NCBI GenBank assembly: GCA_030544235.1
Contig: CM060475.1
Coordinates: forward strand, 3,887,920-3,951,919
Direction: 5' to 3'
DNA: 64,000 nt
From: Lepturacanthus savala
Taxonomy: Eukaryota; Chordata; Actinopteri; Scombriformes; Trichiuridae
Shown here: piece by piece, positions 1 through 12,293 of the stretch
Numbering within the stretch: position 1 is the stretch's first letter
How the letters are laid out: each line of letters starts with the position of its first letter
The notes under the pieces: model-generated
What the model was told of the DNA's origin: nothing
Database searches by the model: none
Seen by the model: only the letters and a program-made list of their open reading frames with translations
Program-made: the position numbers and the translations under genes

Positions 1-860
1 TTAAATGAAATATTAAGGGTTTTTGGTAGTAGTCGGTTACCTCTTGTGTTTTTCAATCAAGTATTTTTATTCTGAAACCCTAAAAACATGTGTATAATAG
101 AAAGCACACAGACATATTGCATCCAACAGGCCTTTGAATTAAGAACTTATTCACAAGAATATAATGCGAAGCACATGAATTGTGTAGAGACAATTTTAGG
201 TTTCTCAGTTTTTGTAGTTTGATCAGACAAAATTCCAGCGTGTCACAGATGAGTTTTAGCTCGCTCAATATAATTCTGAAATAATTTGAACCTTGTTTCG
301 TTCTTTCAGCAGTTTATTTTTAGTGTTCTGTGATGTTCAGATGAAGCGATTACAACATTTATTGCAGACTAATGACTCCTTTTAGCACTTTCTGTAGCTG
401 CCAGCAGTTCTGAAAAGCTACAACCACCCAGTGTTTCACAACAACAGGAAGTGAAGATTTGGGAAAAGCAATTTATTTTGCATTTCATATCTTGTTAATC
501 ATCTCTTGACCTCTCAGATTGATCTCGTGAGGGTCATGATCCCAGTTTGGCAACTATCGTTCTACGCTGCGTTTTCTACTTTTTTGAAAAAGATCATTTT
601 GGTTAACGAAGTGGAAAAAAGTAACACATGGTGCTAATTTTTTTACTTGCATCTTTCTAGCCACCCAAACCTGTTTCTTTTTTCCTCCTCTTTTGCCTTA
701 CCCCCCCCCCCCCGTCAAAACGCTGACCTACACTTTATCACATCACGTATCACACCTCCGAAACTCGCTGTTCATGCATGCACGCACGCCTGCACACAGC
801 GCATATGTATTTTCTCAAAACAAAATCCCAAACACCCGGAGCGAGCCTGTGCTGTTAGGT
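1..860. other. Intergenic, no gene seen
   Basis: AT-rich to 640, then pyrimidine-rich with a poly-C tract at 701-713, leading into the promoter-like block at 0.86 kb. No supported coding sequence. Confidence 0.5.
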
Positions 861-894
861 GACAAGTCAACGCCACCCCGCCCCCCTCCCCTTG

Positions 895-1287
895 TATAAA
901 AATAAAAACACAGAGAGGTGGCGGGGGCGGTCGGGCAGTAGGGGAGCGTCTACACCCCCCAGTCCATCGCTCTCAGCGGGGGTTATTGATTGTGACGTGC
1001 GCTCGCAGTGCACCTTCCCAGTCGCCTGTCAGCCAGATGCATGCTGGCAGGTCCGGTCCCCTCCACCCCCAACCCCCCCTTTGACAGCTCTCGCACGGCA
1101 GGGAGGTTGTAGGGGAAGCAGTGGTGTTGGAGGGGGGAGGATGGGGAGGGAGAGACGTTTGTCAGAGAGAGAGAAAGACAGCTGGCGGGGCCCCGGCCCT
1201 GCGTTCTCTCTGTTTCTCCTGCAGAAGGTGAACCTCCAGCCCCGTTGACCTCGCTCCTGTTGGCGTCGACGTGGTCGTCGCTACAAG
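895..1287 (+). promoter_or_regulatory. TATA promoter and possible 5' exon of an unidentified gene
   Basis: TATAAAAA at 895-902 follows a C-rich (Sp-type) tract and precedes GC-rich sequence with CpGs unlike the surroundings. A possible small exon lies at 1225-1287: acceptor TCTCCTGCAG, donor CTACAAG|GTGAGT. One frame of it is open (…PLTSLLLASTWSSLQ) but has no ATG. It looks like the 5' end of a gene whose coding exons lie outside this window or were not recognised. The signals are seen; the gene is inferred. Confidence 0.3.
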
Positions 1288-1289
1288 GT

Positions 1290-4200
1290 GAGTGGAGCTG
1301 ACCGATAGGGTTAGCCTCACTTTGAGCGTACTCAGGTCTGTCACAGAGGATCTTTTCTGGTTTTTCCACCCTGAAAAAAAACCCTCGGGGTAAAGGCGAA
1401 GCGTTTCAGTCTGCGCTCTGTGTTGCTGTCGCTTTTCACCGCCGCGTTTTGTACAACAAGCCCTCCTCCCTCTTCCTCACACACACACACATACACGCAC
1501 ACCTGCGCAGTTTGTTTAACGCCAGCATCTCCAGAAGGTGCATCCTGTGCGTGCTCGGCGGCTGAGACAGGTAATGAGTTCGCTCGGGGGAGGCCGACAT
1601 GACTGCACGCGTGTGAGAGTGTGAAATTACCTGACACAGCTTTCATCGGAGCAAGGTGCTTCCCCCGTCTGTGTTCGCAGCCGTGGGATTTTTACACATG
1701 TTCACACACAGACAGAGAGAGAGAGGAGGGAAGGTGGGTGAACATAACATATGCCGTTTGCTGAACGCTTTAATCCAAACTGCCTAATGGCACCGTGAGT
1801 GTTTGAGGCACCGCTGGCAGCACGAGGCCTGTTCACATCAACACTGATAACAGCAGAAACCTGGAAACTCTTCATATACAGACCACTGAACAAATGTTTA
1901 ATCCCTTATTGTCAAAAAAGCACTTAGCGATGAGAACTTTATTTAATCAGGAAACTATTTGAATAGTGCTTGACATCTGGAAAAAGTAGGACTTACATAG
2001 TACAGTTCCAAATATTTAACTTCAACCTCTGTGTTAAACAGAGAACAGTGTTTTTTCTTTCTCTGACAGAGGATTTTTTTTTTTTTGAAAGTTTGAAGGT
2101 TTGCTGTATTTTTTTTCGCTGGCATTTTATGAACTCAATTCCTTTATCAATTCAATTTAGTTTTAGCTTTGTAGCTAAGTAAGCAGTTAATACAGATTCC
2201 AAAAGGATTTGTTGTTGTGAGGCTCATTAATAATCAAAAGCTGTAGCTAGAACCTAAAAAATAAGACAATATTTTTGTCAAAAACAACCTATTTTACATA
2301 TTTAATCTGTTATTGAATAATTACATTTTTGGCATTTTTTAATTTAGTTAGTCTCGCATTCTTTCACAGTTTACATCTGTACTGTTTCATTATCAGTTTG
2401 TCACTCATCTGATACTTTGAACTGCACATGTATGAAAATTGCTATACAAATAGGGTTTAGGTGATTGATAGTAGATGGTTAATTGCACAACAGTATTCCT
2501 GTCCTCTAGAGAAACAAACTTTGTTCCGAAACATGAAACCATAAACCAGTCATATCTTTAGTTCTGTCAAGAGGAAACAGTTCAAAACTACATTTTTGTA
2601 GAACAAGATAATTTCAACCTTATCTGAACCTTAATGTGTTTTTTTTAAATGCTGTCACACACAGAATACACTTTTATCTGTATTCAGGAGATCCTGTCAT
2701 CTTCCACTGAAAGGTTTAATGTTGCTCAACAAGCTGTAATGAATCACACAGAAGTATTTACCCTGATCTTGACCCAAAGTTTCCTTATTTGGATAAAGTG
2801 AATTATTTTCTGAATGTTCACGTTACAAACAGAAGAAAATGTCCTTTGAACTCTTGTCACATCTAATGTAGTTTTCATGATGAAGCAAAGTGTTTGTGCT
2901 TGTTTCACCAAACTTTGTCTTTGTTTGTTGTTTACTGCAGAGTATCACACAGTATTAAATCTCAGTCTGCAGCATCAAAACGTTTAACAGGAAGGTGAAT
3001 CCGCGGTGGAGCGGAGAGTAATAACCAGCACGTGTTGGGACAAGTCTGAAATACTAAACGGATCATAAGTAATAATCACCCCGGGGTCGCAGACAATAAG
3101 CCCCCCCCTTCCCCTTCTCTCCGTATCTCCATCCATTCATCTTGGAAAAGGAAATTACTAAATCCAATACAGTTCGATAAAAATCTGGCCTGTCTGGATC
3201 GGCTGCTGGAGGATAATGCGGCCTGATAAAGGCGCTCGTTTCCGGCTGCGTGCCATCCGTCATCCGGGGGTTGCTCCTCTGGTCAAGCTGTCTGCTGGTC
3301 CAATAGATGACTGCAGCCGCCTCGTAGCCTCCGCTGCTGAAGTCACAAAGTTTAGTTGTTTATAAAGTCACAGCTCTGCGGCCTCATTCACGAAAATCTG
3401 TGCAGATTCATCTTAAGTACGACTAGCTATGACTAGCTACTCCATCCAATCCGTTTTTTTCACATTGTGGAGTTGTGCAAAGTTGTTTTTACGCTAAGTA
3501 CTGACTACTTATTCCTGCTGCTAATTCCCTCTGCACATCCTGAACCTTGTTAGTGCACATTCTGGAATACAGGGGAAATTGTCACTTGGGAGAGGTGATT
3601 TGTGGAATGTGCACAGCTTAATTACCCTGTTATCAATTACAGTCCATTAAAAGTGCAGTCTAGCACTTGTCAAACTGCACCTATCACTCTCCCTATCCAG
3701 CTACGTCATTCAGATAAAAATGTGTGTGTAATGAATGTTTCCCAAAGCCAAAGGTGACATCTTGTAATGTCTTTTTTGGTTCCAGCAAACAGTCCAATCC
3801 AACAGTATTCAGTTTACCATTGGTGAAAGACTAAATATTAACTTATATAATATTCATTTAGGAAGCTGAGATGCTGTTTGTCAAAATAGTTGTAGATGTT
3901 CTGCATCTTTTCCATTTACAGATAATGCAATCAACTTTTTTGGTGTAGCTTCTTTCATAAAATAAAGAGCATTACAGTAGAAATACTAAATATAAAACAA
4001 ACTATGAAATTACACTGTTGTGAAGAAGTTTTAAAACTAAGATTTTGCATCATGGAAACTTTACTTCTCCAAAGTAGGATCAATAATTACCCAATCAGTT
4101 CATCAGACAAATCAATTATAGTTGTATATAGGACATGTCATAACTGGAAGGCTGTTCACAGAACATTCAATACAACTTTTCAGCAGAAATAAGAAAAATA

Positions 4201-5650
4201 AGTACCGATGAGCTTTGATACTTTGACAATATTCAGAAAACATTAGTCATTCTTTCTCTTTCTTTCCAAAGATGATAATTGTAGGAACACAGGAATAAAA
4301 GACTGTGACCTCTCTACCTCCCGTAGTCCTTATTACTGTTTGTTTGTGATGTGGACAAGCTCTCGTCTACATTACAAACAACCAGTAATGGAGACAAGAG
4401 TTTGTTTTGACCTCTGAAGCCTGGCTGCTGTTGTTTTTTCTTGATTCTGTGAAGAAAAAAAAACCTTGTTTCCAACTTGCGTGATGATCTTTGATATCTT
4501 TGATGATCGGATTGATAATCACGTCTTTCGCTAGGCAGTCGTGTGACCCCTGACTGTTTTCTGGTTGTTTTCACTGTTTATGTTCCAAAAACATCAGAAT
4601 ATTTTTGCTGTTGCAGTGATTTGAAGTGGCTCTGGATGAGGATTTGAGGCGAATACCTGAGATGTAATGTAATAGAATACGCCGCGTGTCCTGCAGCCTG
4701 ACCTCTAACTCCTCACAGCTGTAGGCATGTGTTGTTGGCAGAAAAGCGGCGTGAGAACAAACACACTGGAGTGGAGTTCTAATCAGTGTTAAGAGAGTCA
4801 CGTAGCACCTTAAAGCTCCTTAAATCATCACTGAAGGGAACGTCTTGACGTCCGAGTCCTTTCCTCTTTTAGAGAGTCCTGACAAAACCAAAGCACTGGA
4901 AATTTACACAAGGTTTCATTGTGTTAGAAATGGGTTTGCAGAAATGAATACTAATCGCATATTACGATGCAGATTTGCTTAACAACCAGCTCCATGCGGC
5001 CTGAGGGGGAGCAGGATGTGTCGTCTTTTACTTAAGGTGCTGCCTGACCTCTGCACGACCTGCTATTAAAGAGGGACAAATGTTGCTGCTGTTAATGAGC
5101 AAAGAGCAGCGAAGCCCCATAAAAAATGTAAATATTAGGACACTATCGGAGACAAAGAGAAGGAAATGTAATGCTCGCAGAGTGGAGATTCACTGAATTA
5201 AGGAGCGAATGCAGCTCTTAAATCAGCACATTAAAGGATGTGAACAATAATTCATAGAATCTTCACCGTTTCAGTTTCACCACCTATCATAGCTCTGAAA
5301 TACCGATACTATATATTCTAGACAGGAAGCAACCTTCAAGCTCGACTATTTTGCGTAGTTATCTTGATAATTTGACAGAATTGCTGTAAATCTTAAAGGT
5401 TCTGCACATTTTCCTGTGTTTTATTTGGAGTTTTGATAGCCCTAAAAAATATGCCTGTGCAGTAAGAATATTTCAGAACAAACTTGGAACAAAGTGACAT
5501 GAATTCATCAATTTTCATCAGCTTTAGTCCTAAATGCATGTTTATAAATGTGTCCAAAAGTATTTAAAATGTACATTTAAAATATTACATTTGTAGTAAA
5601 TCTGTGAAGACTGTTGTGTTTTACTTCATCTTGAAAAATACAAACACAAA
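1290..5650. other. Intergenic or intronic DNA without recognisable exons
   Basis: AT-rich sequence with two higher-complexity islands (3000-3290, 4970-5250) and a repeat fragment at 3740-3850. If the 1.2-kb donor is real, this would be intron 1 of that gene. No exon supported. Confidence 0.5.
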
Positions 5651-5659
5651 GTACTAGAA

Positions 5660-5862
5660 CAGGGGTGGGCAATCCTGGTCCTGGAGGGCCGGTGTGGGTG
5701 CAGGATTTTGTTCCAACCAAGAAGTTACACACCTGATTCTACTAATGAAGGCCTTGGCAATGGCTCTAGAGGTTGATTAGTAGAATCAGGTGTGTTACTT
5801 CTTGGTTGGAACAAAAACCTGCACCCACACCGGCCCTCCAGGACCAGGATTGCCCACCCCTG
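5660..5862. mobile_element. 203-bp palindromic MITE, hAT-type ends
   Basis: Two arms of about 85 bp are near-perfect inverted repeats beginning CAGGGGTGGGCAATCCTGG. CAGGGGTG-type ends are characteristic of hAT elements. Flanks tactagaa (5652-5659) and ttctagaa (5863-5870) match at 7 of 8 bases, the 8-bp target duplication expected for hAT. It has no coding capacity. The arms differ at only a few bases, so the insertion is fairly young. Confidence 0.85.
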
Positions 5863-7859
5863 TTCTAGAAGATATGTTCCGGTGTAAAGCTCAGTATCAC
5901 GGCTTCTTCTCATTTGGCTTCCCAGTACTTAAGTTACAATTCAAAGCTCTGTTGTGTCGCTTCTTCCTGCACCAATCGTGCAGCCAACGTAACAAAAGTA
6001 TTGCAACGTCTCACAAAAACCACACACTAAGATGTTGCTGGTTTATCTGCTGCTTTATTCCTCACACTAACACAGGTCTTACTCCGAGAGGTGTTCACAG
6101 ACCCTCAGGAAATCCCAACACTGTCACCTAATGGAACAAAATCTGGGCCTAAACTCATTTAGAAACAGTAAGAGGCCCAGGTTGTTACAATATACAGGAT
6201 ATACATCATCAATCCAGTTTAACTTGGCCTATTAGCAATAGTTAAAAACTGATATGTTGATTAAGATCTGCACTTTCAACATAAATTGTAGCCTTTTCTT
6301 ACAATAACTTTATTTGCATGTGTCTCCTTATCTCAATATATATCCATGTCTTACCCAATGTACAATTTTTCTATTAAGACTATGTAACAGCTCAACACAC
6401 CCTCATTTGGCCAAAAAAAAAATCTACTTTAGCTTCCACTTTTCTATAGGAATAAATACATCCTACAGGCACTGCACTAGTTTGCATAAAATGAGGATTT
6501 GATTTATTTGTTGCTGTAATGAACGTGGCGTCATCCTTGTGTAATCATGTAAAATTGGACCATTTTCTTAGTTTTTCCCACCTCGCTTTAAATATTTGAC
6601 AGTTACTACTTCCTGAACAGACAAACCATTTGTTCTTCTAACACCATCAGCAGCAAGCCTTTCCTACAGTTTCAGTTTCAATCTGATGTTTTTTTGCAGT
6701 TTCCAGCATCTCCTCACAGAGGTGTTCCTGTGCTCCTCTTTGTTTCAGTCGATATGGACCAGCTCTGAGTGATCTGACTGGAGAGGCCACTCTGGTCACC
6801 CGCCCGCCCTCCTGAAGCCCGTCGCTGCAGAATAATGCGAGCGCCTTGATTCGATTCACGTCCCTGCCGCAGCGTTTCAAAAGACACTTAATTTCATACT
6901 TGTTTACGGCTCTCTCCAGAGATCTAAAGTTCAAAATCACATGCATTTTTAATTCCAAATTAAGCCAGGGAAGAAGGAGAAGGAGGAGGAGGAAGGGGGG
7001 AGAAATTACATGTTCACTTTGCCACATTTTGACAAACATGACCTCCCCTCGCTGGGGTGGAGGGATTATGCGTAACAAAAGTTGGCCCACTCGCCGTACC
7101 AGGGCTTAAGGCTATTGGGGCGACAGATTAGAATATCTTTCCTCCTCTCAAGGAGATAAGAGAGACACAACCATCAGGAAACGGTAAAAACATAATGAAC
7201 CCGTGATCTCCCACCACCAAAGAGCGTGTGTGAAGTTGGGATTCATAAATCTTCAAAACAGTACGGCAGATTTGTGGATTTTTTCTTCTCCTCCCTGTTT
7301 TTTAAAAAGCTCTACTTATGCGTTCACTAATGCTTAAAACATGATCTGGGTTATCAAAGGTTGGAGGAATCTTCCTGCTCATTGTCTTCTCCTCAAGGAG
7401 TACACTTTCAGGCAAAACTCTCACCCTTCGCCCGCCTGTTTTTGTTGCCGCATTTCTTTTTCTTATTATCCGAGATAATTGCAAATATGTCAGACATATC
7501 ACCGCGTGACGTCTGCTGACGCCGGCAACGTCGCGAGCCGTGCGGCTGAAATGCCACAGTGATATATCTCACCCTCTCCGCTCTCAATTAGCTCCCGGTG
7601 CTCCAGGTTAATGGAACTTTTGATTGGGGAAAACTCTGGTTTCCTGTACGCCCGGTTTCCTTGTAGATGGGACATGAGGGAGCTCGACCTCATCCTTATC
7701 TGCTGTTGCAGAAAGACGAGTTACTCTGCTGCTCTTATGTGTGTTTCCACCACCTAAGTATTCTAAACCGCTGACTTTCTTCACATTTTACTTTGGTGTT
7801 TGTATATTGAAACCAAGCTGGATGTGCACTATAAAAAAACAATGCTGTAGTAAATGTTG

Positions 7860-8165
7860 CAGCATCCACGTTCACTTTCCATTTCCATGAATTAAAAGCT
7901 ATTTTCATCATTGAGTAATAGTTTTAGTTGTTTGTTAAAGCAAAAATCAGCATTTTCTACTTCTAGTTCCTCAATTGAGAGAATTTAATCCTTTATCTGT
8001 GTTGTATTTAATAGGAAACCAAATATATTTGAGGTTTGTCCTGTCGGTCCACAAAGCGAGAACAGAGATAAAGTAAAATATATGTATTGAGATAAAAACA
8101 ATTTATTGATAAATTCATCAGTAGATGAATTGATAATGAAAACAAGTGTTAGTTGCACATTGGCG
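7860..8165 (-). repeat. Reverse-oriented 'ggctgcaacta'-family remnant
   Basis: Ends in '...agtgttagttgcac' on the plus strand, with 'gataaattcatcagtagatgaattgataatg' before it, the reverse form of the family's 5' block. Strongly decayed. Confidence 0.35.
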
Positions 8166-9971
8166 TAAATAAAATATTCATGAGTTGCAATATGAACTAA
8201 TAATGGTCAGCTGACTAGTTTTCATTTTGTCACTTGTTAACTTGAAATATATATATATTCTAAACTAAACTTTTGAGTTCTGTAATATGTGTATGTTAAA
8301 TAAAGCCAAAGATTTTGACAGTTATTGTAATTTAACTAAAAGATAAATTCTCCCTTCTCCTTATAGGAAAATCTGTGCCGTCAGTCAAACAATAAAGTTT
8401 TGAAGTGTATGTATGTGAATCTGAATGTATATTCTTTCAGGGAACAATGTTTCTCCCATGAAAACTTGGATTGGCCTTCAAGGAACTGTTTTTAGGAACC
8501 CAATTTGATCTGTTTTCATTGTTGTACGTTAGTGTTGGATGAAGTCCTGTCACCTGCTGTCTTGTATTGTACATGTCTAAAGTGTGTGTGATGTAGTGTA
8601 TGTGGTTGGATTTGATTTTCAGTAAAAGTGTCTTCAAACAGCGAATGTAAATGTTGAAGTGATGAGGAAGTTGGTCAGTGAGCAGAGCTACTGCTACTAC
8701 TGCATATTATTTAGCAGTTAAAAAACTAAGAAAATCTCTGGAGACACATGAAGAAATGTAGGAGAGAGACCTCGGCTGAAACGGGTACACGCTGTCAGTT
8801 TATAGCATCCACACATACAACGAAATAAGACTTGGAAGATATGAAAGAAAACAATATCATTGCCAACTGAGAGTTGGTTTCTTGAAGCATATTTTGAATG
8901 AAAAGGCAGCATCGCTCTATACCGACAGATAGGACCATCTATTAATAAAATTAAACAGATTTCAGCTCATATCTCAACACTTTGAGCCAAATGTCTCAGT
9001 TTTTGAAGAGAATTTCGATGATGAGACAACTTTATCCAGGACGCAGAGGACTGAAGCGGGTTTTGTGTGAGATTTGGAGGGTAAATTGCGGCTCCGGCTG
9101 CAGACAGAGAGGTGCTTTAGTCGGGCAGCGACTCGGCCTCATGCTGAGCTTCCTCCTCGGCGGCTGGGCAGCGAGGTCAGTGAGATTACTGGACACACAG
9201 TCAGCCTCGCGTTCAACATCCCTCTGCACAAACGTCCTCCGGCCAAACAAAACCCGCTATCAGAGGATGACACGAAACACCGGCCCGCCGGGCATCTTCC
9301 TCCTCCTCCTTCCTTCACTGCATCACTGAGTTTCACTTGAGCTTGTTTGCGGCCATGTTGGAGGCAAGGTGACAAGAGCAATACAAGAGAAACATTCCCC
9401 TAATTTCCAACAAAGAGCTTAAGGTGGAATTGTTCTCCAAGGGGGGGAAAGCTGCCACGTCTTTCTTCTTCCCCTCCTTCCCCTCGTTTACCTAACTCGC
9501 CAAAAAAAGGGGGGAGATTTACCCGCCCACACACACACACACACAATCGCGCACAAACTCACACACACACAAGCCTCCTGAGGAATGGCTGGCGAGCAGG
9601 GAAGAAATGCGGCCTGACAATCTCCCCTTCCCTCCGGCGGCTGGATGCCAGAAACGAGCGCTTTTTCTTTCGAGAGATCTTTTACTGAAGATGCCAGGGA
9701 TTAAGAAAGAAAAGACTGCAGGACAGTGCTGTGTCACCTAGCATTAAACAGCCCTAAACTCTCCAGTTATGAGATACTCTGCACAAAATAGGTCAGAGTG
9801 GGCGAAATGTGAGAGGGGGAAAAAGGAAAAAGACAGGTTTTGATTCCTTATCGCTTTTTTTTTTGTTGTTGTTTTTGCTTTTTCCTCCGGGCACTGACGC
9901 CTCTGGACTCTTCTGCAAATCAAAATCAGTTTTATTTATTGGCAAACTATACATGATTAACAGTGTTTGAG

Positions 9972-10031
9972 AAATTTTAAAAGGCAAAAGGCCAATAATG
10001 GGAATCATACTATTGGCCTTTTGTAAAATTT
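9972..10031. other. Stable hairpin with 13-bp perfect stem
   Basis: CAAAAGGCCAATA (9985-9997) and TATTGGCCTTTTG (10011-10023) are perfect inverses around a 13-nt loop. Outer arms AAATTTTA (9972-9979) and TAAAATTT (10024-10031) extend the stem after a 5-nt bulge. It could be a small MITE or a structured RNA. No flanking target duplication was identified. Confidence 0.5.
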
Positions 10032-10639
10032 AAAACACATTTCCACGTCTACTATAGTCAGTCGACTAATTGAAGAAGTGAGTGAAAATATGTTCAGATC
10101 TGAAAAATCCTGCATGTGACTCTGAGTGATTCGGACACTTCAAAGAAGAAAACATATGAAAATGGTTAGAATCATACAAACTGTGAAAATGAAACTGTTG
10201 TGAAGATATTTATTTAACAGCTATAATTCATCTGATTTGTTCTTTTCACAGGTGTCAGATTTTCAGAGGAATATTCTGGCATTTTGACATTAAGAAAGGA
10301 ATCAAGTTGAGGTGAATTATTGCGAAACTTTGAGATTGGCTTAAGTGCAAATTTCAAATTAGGACTTTTGCAGGTATTAATAGTTTTACTTGAATGCAGG
10401 GATGAAGACCAGGTGAAATGTTTGACCTTTGACCTGGGCAGGAGTTTTGTACTAATTCCTAAGATAGGTTTTCAGACTTTTCTGCATTTATTGTCCATTT
10501 GATAGTGTAGATGCAGATGGGAAACATGGGAGTGCCATTTAAAGAAACGGCAAGACTCAAACTGCTGCAGAAATACTAATAATAGAAAACTTCTGTGTTT
10601 TTAATATGATTTGGACTTTTTTGCTCTTGCAGTCATCGA

Positions 10640-11580
10640 TGCTGTCGTTTTCTCATCAAGCGGCGCCCGGTCTCACATTTTGAGAAGAAATACATCCAAA
10701 AGTTTCCTGTCATCTTCGCGGAGCCGCTCGGCCCGCTGTGAATAATTCAGCAGCTGCTTCGTTGATTGCAAACAAACGGAATAAAATATAGTTACGAGGC
10801 ACACATATGAACAAACAGCATCTAAAAGCATTAAGGAAACACAGAGCGTCGGGGGTTTGGAGCGACAGATGAGGACAGTATGTTTGACTGGCTGGACAGA
10901 GCCGTTACACCACCCCCTCCCCAAATCCTTCACCCCCCTAATGATGTGTGGCCTGTCAAAGAGACGCAGCCAAATTACATTCAGGACTACAAAGCCTCCG
11001 TCCGAGGTTTTCTCTCTCTGTACAACACTCTGCAAAACAATAACTGGGATTCAGCAGCTGCAAATTGCACTAAAATTTCCCAGTCTCTTTCTGTGAATTA
11101 TTAATGAGAGACAAACCAAAAAAGACAAAAAAAAGAAGGAAGAGAAATATCTACAGCATGCCCGTTCAGTGGAGAATGCTATAAAGCTGTAATTATGCCA
11201 GAGAATGAGAAATGGAACAAAGTTGTCGGAGCCAGAAAAGGCGAGGCATGAAACTGAAACTAAGAGCTGGAAATTTAGAGCTCGGAGGGGTGAAAAGAGG
11301 AGGGAAAGAAAAGTAGTTTTTATTACATATGCAGATATACGCCAAAGCTGCAGGATCGACATGCAATTAAAAACCGGGAGGAACAACAGCATTTGCATCC
11401 GTCTGTCATGTTTGTTCTGTGTAAAAGTGAAGACGAATGTAAAGAGCGGAGAAGAGGTCAAGGTGCCAAGATAAACATGATCTGTTTTGGAATAACAGAT
11501 AATAAACACTATAACTGCAAACATGTCAACTTTTACAGAAACAGCCTAATTTTCGCTGCAGGAGTTTGTGAAACGGAGAA
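10640..11580. promoter_or_regulatory. Candidate conserved non-coding island
   Basis: About 0.9 kb of balanced-composition, repeat-free sequence, in contrast to the AT-rich flanks. It has several overlapping open frames on both strands, none with splice sites or protein character. This pattern is common in deeply conserved enhancers. Other islands are at 7430-7700, 16470-17000 and 18070-18480. Confidence 0.25.
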
Positions 11581-12293
11581 ATGACTGGTTTTGTGTTTCA
11601 ACCCAGATGATGCTAATTCCTCAAAATACAAGAAACAAACTAAAAACGTGAGTCATTTTTAAATCCAGGGAATATTTTTTTTTTCAGAAAATCATTGTTT
11701 TAAGGTTGTGTTTCACAAAACATGACTGAAAAGTTAACATGCTTTACATTAAAATCCACCAGTAGGAGGTAAACGTATACATGTATAATGTATACATATA
11801 TAATATAAAGAAATGCAACAACACTGATTGTGTTGATTCCAGGTTTCAAGTCAACGTAGCTTCAACAGCCGAATTAAAATATCAAAGATTGTGACACAAA
11901 TAAAATCTCATAAAAATACCAGACTGTAGAATATCAGCCTATATGCAAAAGATGTGGCTCTTTTTTTTTTAAAGAATTTTACAAACTTAGGCCAACATAA
12001 ATATGTACTAGTGTACTATGATTGAAAAAAAGTCATTGATTTATGGTTTTGATTTCATTTGCCCTGGTTTGGCAACTCTGATTTCTCCTATTGGTCAATT
12101 TCTAATATAATTTGTGGATTCATTGTTTCAACAGTGAATTCAATTAAAGTTTTGGTAGATTTCATGAAAACTTAATGGGATGGCAACAAATGTTGTACAT
12201 CTTTTTGATTTAACAATGATGGACCTATGGTTTCAGAAGATATGTCAAAAACAATTTTCCCAAAGAATGTATTTAGATACAGATGGACATTGC

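Larger units (their letters stand above)
5870..12290. other. Intergenic or intronic DNA
   Basis: Contains regulatory-like islands (6.8-7.7, 9.4-9.7 and 10.6-11.6 kb), the hairpin at 10.0 kb and a repeat remnant at 7.9-8.2 kb. The rest is AT-rich. No coding exon supported. Confidence 0.5.

Noticed and set aside
859..1369. Overlapping open frames of about 130 codons on both strands
   Set aside because: GC-rich promoter/5' exon DNA gives chance open frames; no protein resemblance.
5660..5862. Long hairpin as a microRNA precursor
   Set aside because: Arms of about 85 bp, hAT-type ends and a target duplication mark it as a MITE.
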